Positions 40,241-49,535 of a DNA stretch of 64,000 nucleotides are shown here, in pieces. Under the pieces are notes generated by a model that worked only from the letters and a program-made list of their open reading frames with translations, did no database searches and was not told the origin of the DNA. The DNA is from CAYPTB01 sp964413535 (GTDB lineage Bacteria > Planctomycetota > UBA1135 > GCA-002686595), in NCBI GenBank assembly GCA_964413535.1, contig CAYPTB010000058.1, forward strand, positions 1 to 64,000, in the 5' to 3' direction. The first letter of the stretch is position 1; every line of letters starts with the position of its first letter. Made by a program: the position numbers and the translations under genes.

Positions 40241-43200
40241 ATGGCGGACGAGAGCATCGGGGAGGTCGTGCTCGCGGAGAGATGGAAGCGGTTCTTCCCG
40301 GCCGCGATCCGCGTGCGCGGTGCCGCCTACGCTCGCGACGGGCTCGTCGACGTCACGGAGCTCGAAGAGGGGCTCGTGCAGGCCGTGGTCCAGGGGAGGA
40401 CCGCCTACGACGTCTGCATCGATTGGAGCGATCCGGACGCGCCGATGGGATCCTGCACGTGCTCCGGGTTCGACGCGTTCGGCCCGTGCAAGCACATGTG
40501 GGCGCTCGTCCTGCGCCTGGAGGGCGCGACCGAGGCCGCCGGGAGGCGCAGCGGGTCCATCGGACGTGAGGATCCACGCCGGAGCCCCTGGCGCGCCCGC
40601 CTGGACGGTTTGCGCGCAGCCGTCGAGCATGCGGCCCGAGCTGCGGCCGAGCTCGGGGAGCGGAACCCGTGGCACGGCTCGATCGAGCCCGACTTCGAGA
40701 TTCGCTACGTGATCTCGGTCGAGGGATCGCGGGACACGGGCGGTCTGCTCGTGGAGCCGCGCATCCGCCGCCGCAAGAAGAACGGTGGATGGGGGGCGGA
40801 GCGCGCTTTCTCGCCCGGCGGCCGGGGAGCTTCTGGGCTCGACATGTCCGACCGGCGGATCTTCGCCGTGCTCGAGGGAGCGGGCGACGACGTCGGCTAC
40901 TTTTGGCCTCGCTCCGCCCTCGCGGAGTACCGCGTCGAAGGCGAGCTCCTGCCCGTCGTGCTCCCCATTCTCGTCGCCAGCGGACGCTCGTTCGCGAGGA
41001 GCGCCTCCAAGTTCTTCGGACCGCTCGTGCTCGACGAAGGTCCGAGCTGGCACCCGTCGTTCGACCTCGAGCGCGACGCGGAATCGCTCGTCCTGCGCGC
41101 GGCGCTGGTCCGGGGCGAGGAGCGGATGGACGTGGCCGAGCCCGACTTCCTGCTCGACGGCGGATACCTCGTGGTCCGCGACGTCGTCGCCCGCTTCGAC
41201 GAGGCGGGCGCGTGGATCCTCGCGACCGAGCTGCGCGCCAACGGGGTGCTGCGCGCGCCCGTCGACGGGCACGCGCGGCTCCTCGAGATGCTGGCGCGGC
41301 TCCCCGCGCGCGTTCTCGGTCACGTCGACGGGATGGAGGTCTCGGGTCAGGGGACCCCACGACCGTGTCTCCACGTGGAATCCCCACGCGACGGTCCCGC
41401 TCGGGGGAATCCGAAGCTCGACTGCCGCATCGCGTTCGAGTACGGGAGCGAGCTCGTCGCTCCCGAGGATCCGCGCGAGCTCCTGCCGAGCGCGGGCGCG
41501 GGGAGCTACTCCGCGCGCGACTTCGCGGCGGAGCGCGAAGCGCTGCGGCGCTTCCGGGACTGCGGCGGCGAGCGCTCGGCCGGCACAGGGCGCGAATCGG
41601 GCAACGGAGCCGTGCCCGCGCGGCGCCTGCCGGCGCTGGCCCTCGCCTTGACCGAGGAGGGGTGGCGCGTCGAGGCGGAGGGCAGGCGCTGGCGACGGTC
41701 GCAGGGCTTCGCGCTTTCCGTCCGCTCCGGCACGGATTGGTTCGACCTGGAGGGCGGCATGGACTTCGGCGGCGAGACCGCCGGCCTGCCGGCGCTGCTC
41801 GCGGCGGCGCGCGCCGGCGAGCGGACGGTGCTGCTCGGCGACGGCTCGTTCGGCTTGCTTCCCGAGCGCTGGCTGGAGGACTGGGGCCTGCTCCAGCTCG
41901 CCCGGGAGGAGCGGGCGGGGGCTCTGCGCTTCGCGCAGAACCAAGGCTGGTTGCTGGACGCCATGCTGCTCGCCCGCGAAGGCGTCGAGGTCGACGCGGG
42001 CTTCGCGCGGCTGCGCGAGCGGCTGGCCGGATTCGACGGGATCACCCCCGGAGTGGAGCCGCGCGGGTTCGAGGGGACGCTGCGCGGGTACCAGCGAGCT
42101 GGCCTGGGGTGGTTCGCGTTCCTGCGCGACCTCGGATTCGGCGGTTGTCTCGCGGACGACATGGGGCTCGGCAAGACGGTGCAGGTGCTCGCCCTGCTCG
42201 AGTCGCGGCGGTGCGAGCTCGCCGGCGATCACCGGCCTTCGCTCGTCGTGGCTCCGCGCTCGCTCGTCTTCAACTGGATCGACGAGGCGGCACGCTTCAC
42301 GCCGCGGCTCGCGACGCTCGACTACACGGGCATCGACCGCCGCGAGCGCCTGCGCGCGGCCGGGAGAGTCGACGTCCTCGTGACGACCTACGGCACGCTG
42401 CGCCGCGATGGGCCGGAACTCGCCGAGCGCCGCTTCGACTACCTCGTGCTCGACGAGTCCACGTCCATCAAGAACGCGAGCAGTCAGTCGGCGAAGGCCG
42501 CTCGACTCCTCGCGGCGGAGCATCGGTTGGCGCTCTCGGGCACGCCGATCGAGAACCATCTCGGCGATCTGTGGTCGCTCTTCGAGTTCCTGAACCCGGG
42601 CATGCTCGGGCGCTCGCGCACGTTCCAGGCCTTCGTCACCCGCAGCCCCGGGAGGGCCGGCGCCCCCGATCTCGAGCGCCTGGCGCGCGCGATCCGGCCG
42701 TTCTTCCTGCGCCGCACGAAGGACGAAGTACTCGACGACCTGCCCGAGAAGACCGAACAGACGATCCACTGCGAGCTCGGCCGGTCCGAGCGCAAGGACT
42801 ACGACGAGCTCCGCGCTCACTACCGCGCGAGCCTGCTCCAGCGCGAAGCGGAGGTCGGACTCGGACGGATGAAGATCCACGTGCTCGAGGCGCTCTTGCG
42901 GCTGCGTCAGGCGGCGTTGCACCCGGGTCTGATCGACCCCAAGCGAACGGGCGAGTCGTCGGCCAAGCTCGAAGCGCTCCTGCCGATGCTCGAGCAGCTC
43001 GTGGGAGAGGGCCACAAGGCGCTCGTCTTCTCGCAGTTCACGGCGCTGCTCGACATCGTGAGGAGCCGCCTGGACGCGAGCGGCATCCCCTACGAGTACC
43101 TCGACGGACGCACGCGCAATCGAAAGGAACGGGTCGCACGCTTCCAAGGGGATCGCGCCTGCCCGCTGTTCCTGATCAGCCTCAAGGCCGGCGGCCACGG

Positions 43201-43465
43201 CCTCAACCTCACCGCAGCCGACTACGTGTTCCTGCTCGACCCGTGGTGGAACCCCGCCGTCGAAGCCCAAGCCGTCGATCGCGCCCACCGCATCGGCCGC
43301 ACGCGTCCCGTCGTCGCCTATCGCCTGATCGCGAAGGCCACGGTGGAGGAGAAAGTCCTCGACCTGCAAGCACAGAAACGCGAGCTCGTGAAGACCCTCC
43401 TGGGCGACGGTCGCGCCGTGCTGAAGGACCTCACCCGCGAGGACCTCGAGCGTCTGTTGTCGTGA
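40241..43465 (+). CDS. SWIM zinc-finger SNF2 family DEAD/DEAH helicase
   Basis: 1074 aa from ATG 40241 (a 43-residue longer frame is arginine-rich and unlike the family). Residues 72-85 form a SWIM finger, CTCSGFDAFGPCKHMW. A middle region of about 500 residues (bacterial SNF2 N-terminal part) follows. The ATPase starts near 620: LRGYQRAGLGWFAFLRDLGF, Walker A DDMGLGKTVQVLALL, Walker B/DExx as VLDESTSIKNASSQ, SGTPIENHLGDLWSLFEF, then the C-lobe LVFSQFTALLDIVRSRL, LISLKAGGHGLNLTAADYVF, DPWWNPAVEAQAVDRAHRIG. These bacterial enzymes translocate on DNA or remodel nucleoprotein. The gene is bordered on both sides by decayed copies of a small gene pair. Confidence 0.95.
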   Translation: MADESIGEVVLAERWKRFFPAAIRVRGAAYARDGLVDVTELEEGLVQAVVQGRTAYDVCIDWSDPDAPMGSCTCSGFDAFGPCKHMWALVLRLEGATEAAGRRSGSIGREDPRRSPWRARLDGLRAAVEHAARAAAELGERNPWHGSIEPDFEIRYVISVEGSRDTGGLLVEPRIRRRKKNGGWGAERAFSPGGRGASGLDMSDRRIFAVLEGAGDDVGYFWPRSALAEYRVEGELLPVVLPILVASGRSFARSASKFFGPLVLDEGPSWHPSFDLERDAESLVLRAALVRGEERMDVAEPDFLLDGGYLVVRDVVARFDEAGAWILATELRANGVLRAPVDGHARLLEMLARLPARVLGHVDGMEVSGQGTPRPCLHVESPRDGPARGNPKLDCRIAFEYGSELVAPEDPRELLPSAGAGSYSARDFAAEREALRRFRDCGGERSAGTGRESGNGAVPARRLPALALALTEEGWRVEAEGRRWRRSQGFALSVRSGTDWFDLEGGMDFGGETAGLPALLAAARAGERTVLLGDGSFGLLPERWLEDWGLLQLAREERAGALRFAQNQGWLLDAMLLAREGVEVDAGFARLRERLAGFDGITPGVEPRGFEGTLRGYQRAGLGWFAFLRDLGFGGCLADDMGLGKTVQVLALLESRRCELAGDHRPSLVVAPRSLVFNWIDEAARFTPRLATLDYTGIDRRERLRAAGRVDVLVTTYGTLRRDGPELAERRFDYLVLDESTSIKNASSQSAKAARLLAAEHRLALSGTPIENHLGDLWSLFEFLNPGMLGRSRTFQAFVTRSPGRAGAPDLERLARAIRPFFLRRTKDEVLDDLPEKTEQTIHCELGRSERKDYDELRAHYRASLLQREAEVGLGRMKIHVLEALLRLRQAALHPGLIDPKRTGESSAKLEALLPMLEQLVGEGHKALVFSQFTALLDIVRSRLDASGIPYEYLDGRTRNRKERVARFQGDRACPLFLISLKAGGHGLNLTAADYVFLLDPWWNPAVEAQAVDRAHRIGRTRPVVAYRLIAKATVEEKVLDLQAQKRELVKTLLGDGRAVLKDLTREDLERLLS

Positions 43466-43472
43466 GCGCGCT

Positions 43473-43683
43473 CTACTCCTCTTCGGCCTCGAGCCAAGCC
43501 ACGTCCCGCAGATCCTTGGGGCGGCCCGAGGAGCGTTTGTTCGTCAACAAGTGCTCGCGCGACAGCACCGGAACCGCGATGCCGGCTATCTCGACCGTGA
43601 TCGCGCGGGCGACCGTGGGCAGCGAGAGCGTGAGCCCCGACGACGAGGTACTCAGCACCGCTCGCGGACAACGCGGACAACAT
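43473..43683 (-). pseudogene. Nucleotidyltransferase (AbiEii-like) gene with internal deletion, copy 2
   Basis: ATG 43683 begins MLSALSASGAEYLVVGAHAL then AAHGRPR, the start of an AbiEii/MNT-type nucleotidyltransferase. Right after GRPR the frame breaks. The adjacent frame reads TVEIAGIAVPVLSREHLLTN then KRSSGRPKDLRDVAWLEAEE, ending at TAG 43473-43475, which is the normal C-terminus of the family. So roughly 80-100 codons holding the D-x-D region are missing and the frame has shifted. It overlaps the 3' end of the small partner gene by 32 bases, the same arrangement as in intact systems. Confidence 0.75.
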
Positions 43684-43852
43684 GTCGACGAAGTCGCGGT
43701 TCCCCGGCGAGCCCTTCCTTGAAGGCCCACGCCTGCAACGTGAGCTGCCAGACCATCATCATCCGTTCGGATGGAGTCGTCGACCGGAGCTCGGGATCCT
43801 CGTCCGGATCATGGAGCCTCTTCAAGCGCGTCGGATAGGTCGAGCGGTCCAC
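43652..43852 (-). CDS. Small helical partner of the nucleotidyltransferase (intact frame)
   Basis: 66 aa from GTG 43852: DRSTYPTRLKRLHDPDEDPE, then LRSTTPSERMMMVWQLTLQA WAFK, then a charged end (PRLRRHVVRVVRERC). I recognise this pattern as a small protein that commonly lies just upstream of, and overlaps, an AbiEii-like nucleotidyltransferase gene in planctomycetes and myxobacteria. Its role may be antitoxin-like, which is unproven. Here the partner is broken, so this gene may be an orphan remnant. Its length and internal pattern are complete. Confidence 0.65.
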   Translation of the reverse strand: MDRSTYPTRLKRLHDPDEDPELRSTTPSERMMMVWQLTLQAWAFKEGLAGEPRLRRHVVRVVRERC

Positions 43853-44091
43853 ACCGACCCAAGTCTAACCGAACGGTATTCCGTCCCTCTTCGCGAAGGA
43901 AGTCGTGCTCGAGATCTTCGGCGCGCCCGGGGCACGCAGAAGTGCTCGAACGCATGGTCGAGGTGTTGACGCACCTCGACGCGAAGAGCAGGTAGCGGAT
44001 CGCGGCGAGCGGTCTCGGCGCACGCGGGCACATGGATTGCGGATCGGATCGCCGGGGCGCGTCGGACACCTTCCGAAGAAAACCCTGGACG

Positions 44092-45243
44092 ATGGACTCG
44101 CTTGCGAAGGATTCCCTGGCCGACCTCCGCAATCATCACGAGCCTCCGTGTCTCTCGCTCTACCAGCCGACGCATCGGCAGGGGCCCGAGAAGCGCCAGG
44201 ACCCCATTCGCTTCCGGAATCTCGTGAAGGAGATGGAGGAGTCGCTGCGCGCGAAGCACTCGGCGAGCGTGGTCGAGGCGCTCCTGGAGCCGTTCCGGGC
44301 GCTCGCGGACGACGACGCGTTCTGGACCTACACGCGCGAGGGTCTCGCCGTCCTGGGCGCTTCCGGCACTTTTCAGGTGTACAAACTTCAGCGACCGGTG
44401 CCGGAGCTCGGCATCGTGGCGGCGAGCTTCCACACGAAGCCGCTCTTGCGGATCCTGCAGTCAGCAGACCGTTTCCAGATCCTCGGGCTCTCGCTGAAGG
44501 CGATCCGGCTGTTCGAGGGCAACCGCGATGCCCTCGACGAGATCGCGCTCCGGCAGGGGGTCCCGCGCACGCTCGTCGAAGCGTTGGGAGCGGAAGTGAC
44601 CGATCCGCATCTCACGGTCGGCTCCTACGGCGGCAAGGGCGTGGGGGGAACGCCGATGCACCACGGACACGGCGCCAAGAAGGACGAAGTCGACAAGGAC
44701 GCCGAGCGTTTCTTCCGCATCGTCGACCGCGCGCTCCTGGAGCATCACTCGCGCCCGTCGGGCCTACCCTTGTTGTTGGCGGCGCTGCCCGAGCATCACC
44801 ACCTCTTCCACCAAGTCAGCCGCAATCCGTTCCTGCTGCGCTCGGGGATCCAGATCCATCCGGACGCGCTGTCGATCGACGCGCTGCGCGAGCGCGCCTG
44901 GCGTGCGGTCGAGCCCAACTACCTCGCGCGATTGGCGGAGCTCGTCGACGCGTTCGGGGAAGCGCGCACCCGCAAGCTCGGCTCGGACAACCTGGCTCAG
45001 GTGAGCGAAGCGGCCGCGGGCGGACGCGTCGCGACGCTGCTCATCGAAGCCGACCGCCAGATTCTCGGTCGGATCGACGCCGAGAGCGGTCGCATGGAGC
45101 TCGCGGGCGTCGGGGACACGGAAGTCGACGACCTGCTCGACGACCTCGGCGAGCTGGTAGCGAGCAAGAAGGGCGACGTCGTGGTCGTCCCCGGCGAGCG
45201 CATGCCGACGGACACCGGAGTGGCTGCGATCTACCGCTATTGA
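44092..45243 (+). CDS. baeRF3-like protein (bacterial archaeo-eukaryotic release factor fold)
   Basis: 383 aa from ATG 44092; a 20-residue longer frame is possible. The N-terminal part carries CLSLYQPTHRQGPEKRQDPI and RFRNLVKEMEESL, the opening of the baeRF families. It continues with FWTYTREGLAVLGASGTFQV and the diagnostic SLKAIRLFEGNRDALDEI. The C-terminus reads ATLLIEADRQILGRID then LAGVGDTEVDDLLDDLGELV, an eRF1 domain 3-like Rossmann element. Bacterial members may act at stalled ribosomes; this is proposed, not proven. No ribosomal gene adjoins. It converges on the membrane protein gene with 9 bases between. Confidence 0.8.
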   Translation: MDSLAKDSLADLRNHHEPPCLSLYQPTHRQGPEKRQDPIRFRNLVKEMEESLRAKHSASVVEALLEPFRALADDDAFWTYTREGLAVLGASGTFQVYKLQRPVPELGIVAASFHTKPLLRILQSADRFQILGLSLKAIRLFEGNRDALDEIALRQGVPRTLVEALGAEVTDPHLTVGSYGGKGVGGTPMHHGHGAKKDEVDKDAERFFRIVDRALLEHHSRPSGLPLLLAALPEHHHLFHQVSRNPFLLRSGIQIHPDALSIDALRERAWRAVEPNYLARLAELVDAFGEARTRKLGSDNLAQVSEAAAGGRVATLLIEADRQILGRIDAESGRMELAGVGDTEVDDLLDDLGELVASKKGDVVVVPGERMPTDTGVAAIYRY

Positions 45244-45252
45244 CGAGGCGCG

Positions 45253-46479
45253 CTACTCCAGGGCGAAGAGAGCGAAGCGGTTGGCGTTGCACCCGAGGTA
45301 GACGGCGAAGAGCAGGAAGAAGGGCACGCGCACCCAGGAGGATGCGGCTCTCTCCTTCACGAGCGAGTAGGCGGACAGGACGCTGAGGAAGAGGAAGGGA
45401 TAGGCGGGGAAGAGGAAGCGCGTGTAGATCGGGTCGTTGTTCGCGAAGGACCACACCGCGATCAACGCGGCGAGGTAGCTCGAGAGGAAGACCACGGGGA
45501 CGACGCGCGGCTGGAGCAGGAGCTCGAGCGCCCCCGATCGATCGGGAGCTCCCACGCGCCGCAGTGCGGAGACGGTGCCCGCCAGGATCAGGGCCAGCGC
45601 GCACGCGACCACCGCGAAGACGAGTCCTTCGACGCGGTAGGGCGCAGCCTCGACGACTTCGTGCTCGGCCAATCGGAACGGGGAGAACAGGTCGATCAGG
45701 ACCGTCTTGACGGTGAAGAGGACGTTCGTCCCGAAGTCGATCTGGTCGTTCCAGTGGGCGAGCTTGGGGGGCAGGCCGCGCCGCGGGACCATGCGGTTCG
45801 CTGCGAAGAACCGTCCTGTCTCGGCCTTCACGTGGAAGAACCAGGGCAGCGTCAGCGCCGCGGAGGAGGCGACGAAGAGCGAGACGTGGGCGACGGCCTC
45901 TCGCGCCGACCGGCGAGCGAAGACGGCGGCGAGCAGGACCGCGACCAGGGGCGCCAGCCACAAGAACCCGAAGTGCTTCGTGAGCGACGCGACCGCCACC
46001 GTGGCGACCAGGGCCAGCGTGAGGAAGACGTTGGGCCGCTCGCGCTGGGCGACGACGAGCATCATCGCCGCGAAGGCGAGGAGCGTGAAGAGGGTCTCCG
46101 CCACGAGGTGCTGGACGTTCGCGTAGATCGCTCCGCTCCCCACCAGCAGGACGAGGACGGCCAGCGGCGAGACGTTGCTCGCGTGCCTGCGAGCGAAGGT
46201 CGCCGCCAGCGCGAGGAGGCCGAGCAAGGCGATCAGGTTGAAGTGCTTCGCCGGCACGCCCAGCCGCTGCGCGCCGTAGAGGGCCACGGGGTAGGCGGGG
46301 AGCCAGATCTTCGGGTAAGCGTCGATCGCGCTCGCGAGGCTCTCGCTCTTCAAGAACTTGAGGTTGATCCTCGACTGCGCGTGCAGCCTCGGCTCGCCCA
46401 CACGAGCGAGGAAGAGCGCCAGGAGGAAAGCGCACAGCAAGGCGACGCGCAGCGGCCAAGGACGGGCTTCGGACGACAT
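45253..46479 (-). CDS. Multi-pass membrane protein, probable GT39/ArnT-like glycosyltransferase
   Basis: 408 aa from ATG 46479 with about ten hydrophobic helices (LRVALLCAFLLALFLARVGE; LIALLGLLALAATFA; LTLALVATVAVASLTKHFGF; VARVVPVVFLSSYLAALIAV-like). The first loop has KFLKSESLASAIDAYPKIWL, and a later loop has ANNDPIYTRFLFPAYPFLFL, a layout like lipid-linked sugar transferases of the GT-C fold. The acidic DE/ExD site usually in the first loop is not clear, so the assignment is tentative. It is divergent from the second kinase gene. Confidence 0.65.
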   Translation of the reverse strand: MSSEARPWPLRVALLCAFLLALFLARVGEPRLHAQSRINLKFLKSESLASAIDAYPKIWLPAYPVALYGAQRLGVPAKHFNLIALLGLLALAATFARRHASNVSPLAVLVLLVGSGAIYANVQHLVAETLFTLLAFAAMMLVVAQRERPNVFLTLALVATVAVASLTKHFGFLWLAPLVAVLLAAVFARRSAREAVAHVSLFVASSAALTLPWFFHVKAETGRFFAANRMVPRRGLPPKLAHWNDQIDFGTNVLFTVKTVLIDLFSPFRLAEHEVVEAAPYRVEGLVFAVVACALALILAGTVSALRRVGAPDRSGALELLLQPRVVPVVFLSSYLAALIAVWSFANNDPIYTRFLFPAYPFLFLSVLSAYSLVKERAASSWVRVPFFLLFAVYLGCNANRFALFALE

Positions 46480-46761
46480 CCTGCTCGCGCTTGCTCTTCG
46501 ACCCCGATCGCGCTCCGCCCCGGATCGTACAGCTCCCATCGCCGTAGGCGAGTCGTCGAATCGGCAGGCCTCTTGGATCCGTCGCTGCGCCGGCGTTCGG
46601 CGCCGGAGGAGCGGTGCGTTCGGAACGGAGCCAGCGCGCGGGGCGGGTACGCAAGTGGATGGAAGTCGGGCTCCCGCTCGTCGTTGCCCGATTGCGCGCG
46701 AATCGTGTGAGGGTCTGGTAGCCTCGATTGCGTCTAGCACCGAACCCAGTTCCACGACGTC

Positions 46762-49533
46762 TTGCAACCCGAAGATCGCTCCACGAGGCTGCGCACGCTG
46801 CTCGAGCAGGCGTGGCTGCAGCCGCGCGCCGAGCGCGAGGCTTGGCTCTCCCGCGAGTGCCGATCCGATCTCGGACTGCTCGAGCGCGCGCGCGCGCTGC
46901 TCGAGCCCGACGCGGTGCCGGACGGATTCCTTTCGACGCCCTTCGACGGGATCGGCGGGGGTGCGTCCTCGGCCGGGGAGCTCGCGCCCCGAACGAGACT
47001 CGGGCCCTGGAGGCTCGAGCGCGAGCTCGGCCGCGGCGGGATGGGCGTCGTGTGGCTCGCCGAGCGCGACGACGCGGCCTTCCGCCGCCGGGTCGCGATC
47101 AAGGTGCTGCACGGCGCCTCCTTCGATCGCGACCTGGAGCTGCGGTTCCGGCGCGAGTGCGCGCTGCAGGCCTCGCTCGAGCACGAGGGCATCGCGCGCC
47201 TGATCGACACCGGAGTCGCCGCCGACGGGCGGCCGTTCCTCGTGCTCGAGCACGTGCAGGGCCAGCCGCTCGACCAGTGGTGCCGCGCGCGGAAGCCGGG
47301 ACTGCGCGAGCGCCTCGAGCTCTTCGCGAAGATCTGCGACGCCGTGCACCACGCCCACCAGCGCCTCGTCGTGCACCGCGACCTCAAGCCCGGCAACATC
47401 CTCGTGACCGACGAGGGCGAGCCGAAGCTCGTCGACTTCGGCATCGCGAAGCTCCTGCATCCCGAGGAGGGTGCCACCTGGGCCGATCTCACGCGCGGCG
47501 AGCAGCGTTTGTTCACGCCGTCGTACGCGAGCCCCGAGCAGCTCCTCGGCGGAACGGTCGGCGTGCCGAGCGACGTCTATGCGCTGGGCGTCATCGGCTA
47601 CGAGCTACTCGTCGGAGAGCTCCCGTTCGACCTGCGCGAAGCCGACTGGAAGGAGCGGCTGCGAATCGTGTGCGAGGACGACCCGCGACCGCCCAGCGCG
47701 GTCGCAGTGCGGGCCGGATCGACTGCCGTGACGCCGACTCGGCTCTTGTCCGGGGACCTCGACGCGATCTTGCTCTACGCGCTGCGCAAGGAGCCGGAGC
47801 GCCGTTACGGCTCGGCGGAGTCCCTCGGCGACGACGTGCGCCGTTACCTCACGGGCCTGCCCGTACGCGCGCGGCCCGACACGCTCGGCTACCGCAGCTC
47901 GCGCTTCCTGCGCCGCCACCGCGTCGCGTCCGTGGCGGCGGCCGTCGCACTCCTCTCGTTGTGCGTCGGCTTCGCCGCGACGCTCGCCCAGTACTTCGAG
48001 GCCGAAACGGCGCGCGACCTCGCCGAGGAGCGCTCCGCGGCGCTCGAGGTCCTCACGCGCGATCTCGAAGCTGAGCGGATGGCCGCGGTCGATCGCGCGG
48101 ACGAGTTGGCGCGGCTCGGGGGGGACCTGGCGTCGGAGAGCGAGCGCGCGTCGCGGCGCTTCGACGACGTGCGGCGCTTCGCGACCGACCTCGTCTTCGA
48201 CGTGCACAAGATGCTCCTCCCGTTGCCGGGCGCGATCGCAGTGCGCGAGCGCGTGCTCGAGATCGGCGCGCGGCACCTCGAGTCCCTCGAGGCCGAGACG
48301 CAGGGTGATCCCGAGCTCTGCGCGGAGCTCGCCGGGGCGTGGCTGCGGCTCGGCGATAGTCAGGGCGACACGCTCGTCGCGAGCCTCGGCCGCGCGCGCG
48401 CGGCGGCTTCGAGCTACGAGCGCGCCCTCGCGCTCGCGCGCGAGCTCGCCGCGGAAGAGGGCTTCGAGCCTGCGCGCGCCGCGCGCCTCGTCGTGACGGC
48501 GAGCACGCGGCTCGCGGACGCGCTCGAGCTGCTCGGGGACGCGACCGCGGCGCTCGCGCTGCTCGAGGAAGCCGTCGCGCCCGCGCGCGAGCTCGCGCAT
48601 GGGCCGGACGCCGAGGACCTCTACGTCGCCGCGCTCGTCTTCGATCGTCTCGCGAAGGTCAGCACGGCCGGCGGCCGCCTGGACGAGGCGAGCGAGCACC
48701 TCGACGAGCTCGTACGCCTGCACGAACGCGTCGAGGACCTGAGCGGTGGCGACCGCGAGCTCGTCGCCGAGGGCCTCGTCCTCGTGTGGCGGCGTTCCGA
48801 CCTCGAGCGCGCGCGAAGCGACTTCGAGGCCGCGCTCGTCCGCGATCGCGAGGCGCTCTCGGCCGTCGCGGCGCTCGAGCGCGAAGGCTCGTCGCCGAGC
48901 ATCGCGCGGCTCGCCAGCGTGGCGCGCTTCCGCGTCGGTCAGGACCTACTCCACCTCGGTCGCGGCGACGAGGCCTGGGGCTTCTTCGAGGAGAACGTGG
49001 CGGCGCTCGAGGAGCAGGTGGTGCTGCAACCGGCCGACGCGCTCGCGCGCTCCGACCTGGCCGTCAACTGGGGCTTCCTGGCGCTCGCCCAGGAGGCCGC
49101 GGGTGCGTTCGCCGAAGCGGCGGACGCGGGCCTGCGCAGCGCGGACCTCGCAGGTCGGCTCGCGATCCACGATCCCGCGAACCAGGAGAGCTCGCAGCTC
49201 CTCGTCGTGAAGTGCCTGGACGCGGCGCGCATGTGTGCGCGCGCGGCGCGCCCGGCGGACGGCGCGGACCTGCTCGCCGCCGCGTGGGAGGAGGAGCAGC
49301 GGCGCCGCACGCGCGGCGGCTGGCCCGACCTCTTTCCGGCGCGTCGAGCCGCGGCGCAGACGCTCGCCTCGATCCTGCGCGAGCGCCGAACCGCGGACGA
49401 CGGCGCGGAACTCGCCGAGTGGCGGCGGCTCGCGCACGCAGCAGCCCTGCTCCTGGCGGACGCGAACGGTCGCGACGACGCGTCGTTGCGCGACGAGCTC
49501 GAACGGCTCGCGGCCGAGCTCGCGAGCCGCTGA
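46762..49533 (+). CDS. Membrane Ser/Thr protein kinase with long TPR-like C-terminal part
   Basis: 923 aa. The only usable start is TTG 46762 (an in-frame stop lies at 46735 and no ATG/GTG intervenes). Residues 1-75 are the helical N-terminal module of planctomycete kinases (RLRTLLEQAWLQPRAEREAW). Kinase domain about 80-370: ELGRGGMGVVWLAERD, VAIKVLHGASF, VVHRDLKPGNILVTDEG (RD type), VDFGIAKLL and SYASPEQLLGG. One helix, VASVAAAVALLSLCVGFAAT, near 392-411, then a coiled coil (about 415-470) and a 450-residue helical repeat region resembling TPRs. Its 3' end faces a TIGR02999-type sigma gene two bases away on the opposite strand. It is likely a partner of that factor, as in the 34-kb operon. 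Confidence 0.92.
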   Translation: MQPEDRSTRLRTLLEQAWLQPRAEREAWLSRECRSDLGLLERARALLEPDAVPDGFLSTPFDGIGGGASSAGELAPRTRLGPWRLERELGRGGMGVVWLAERDDAAFRRRVAIKVLHGASFDRDLELRFRRECALQASLEHEGIARLIDTGVAADGRPFLVLEHVQGQPLDQWCRARKPGLRERLELFAKICDAVHHAHQRLVVHRDLKPGNILVTDEGEPKLVDFGIAKLLHPEEGATWADLTRGEQRLFTPSYASPEQLLGGTVGVPSDVYALGVIGYELLVGELPFDLREADWKERLRIVCEDDPRPPSAVAVRAGSTAVTPTRLLSGDLDAILLYALRKEPERRYGSAESLGDDVRRYLTGLPVRARPDTLGYRSSRFLRRHRVASVAAAVALLSLCVGFAATLAQYFEAETARDLAEERSAALEVLTRDLEAERMAAVDRADELARLGGDLASESERASRRFDDVRRFATDLVFDVHKMLLPLPGAIAVRERVLEIGARHLESLEAETQGDPELCAELAGAWLRLGDSQGDTLVASLGRARAAASSYERALALARELAAEEGFEPARAARLVVTASTRLADALELLGDATAALALLEEAVAPARELAHGPDAEDLYVAALVFDRLAKVSTAGGRLDEASEHLDELVRLHERVEDLSGGDRELVAEGLVLVWRRSDLERARSDFEAALVRDREALSAVAALEREGSSPSIARLASVARFRVGQDLLHLGRGDEAWGFFEENVAALEEQVVLQPADALARSDLAVNWGFLALAQEAAGAFAEAADAGLRSADLAGRLAIHDPANQESSQLLVVKCLDAARMCARAARPADGADLLAAAWEEEQRRRTRGGWPDLFPARRAAAQTLASILRERRTADDGAELAEWRRLAHAAALLLADANGRDDASLRDELERLAAELASR

Positions 49534-49535
49534 GA

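Noticed and set aside
43771..43995. Plus-strand frame ending GHAEVLERMVEVLTHLDAKSR
   Set aside because: The last 20 residues look protein-like, but the rest is the antisense of the small partner gene. At most a gene-end remnant.
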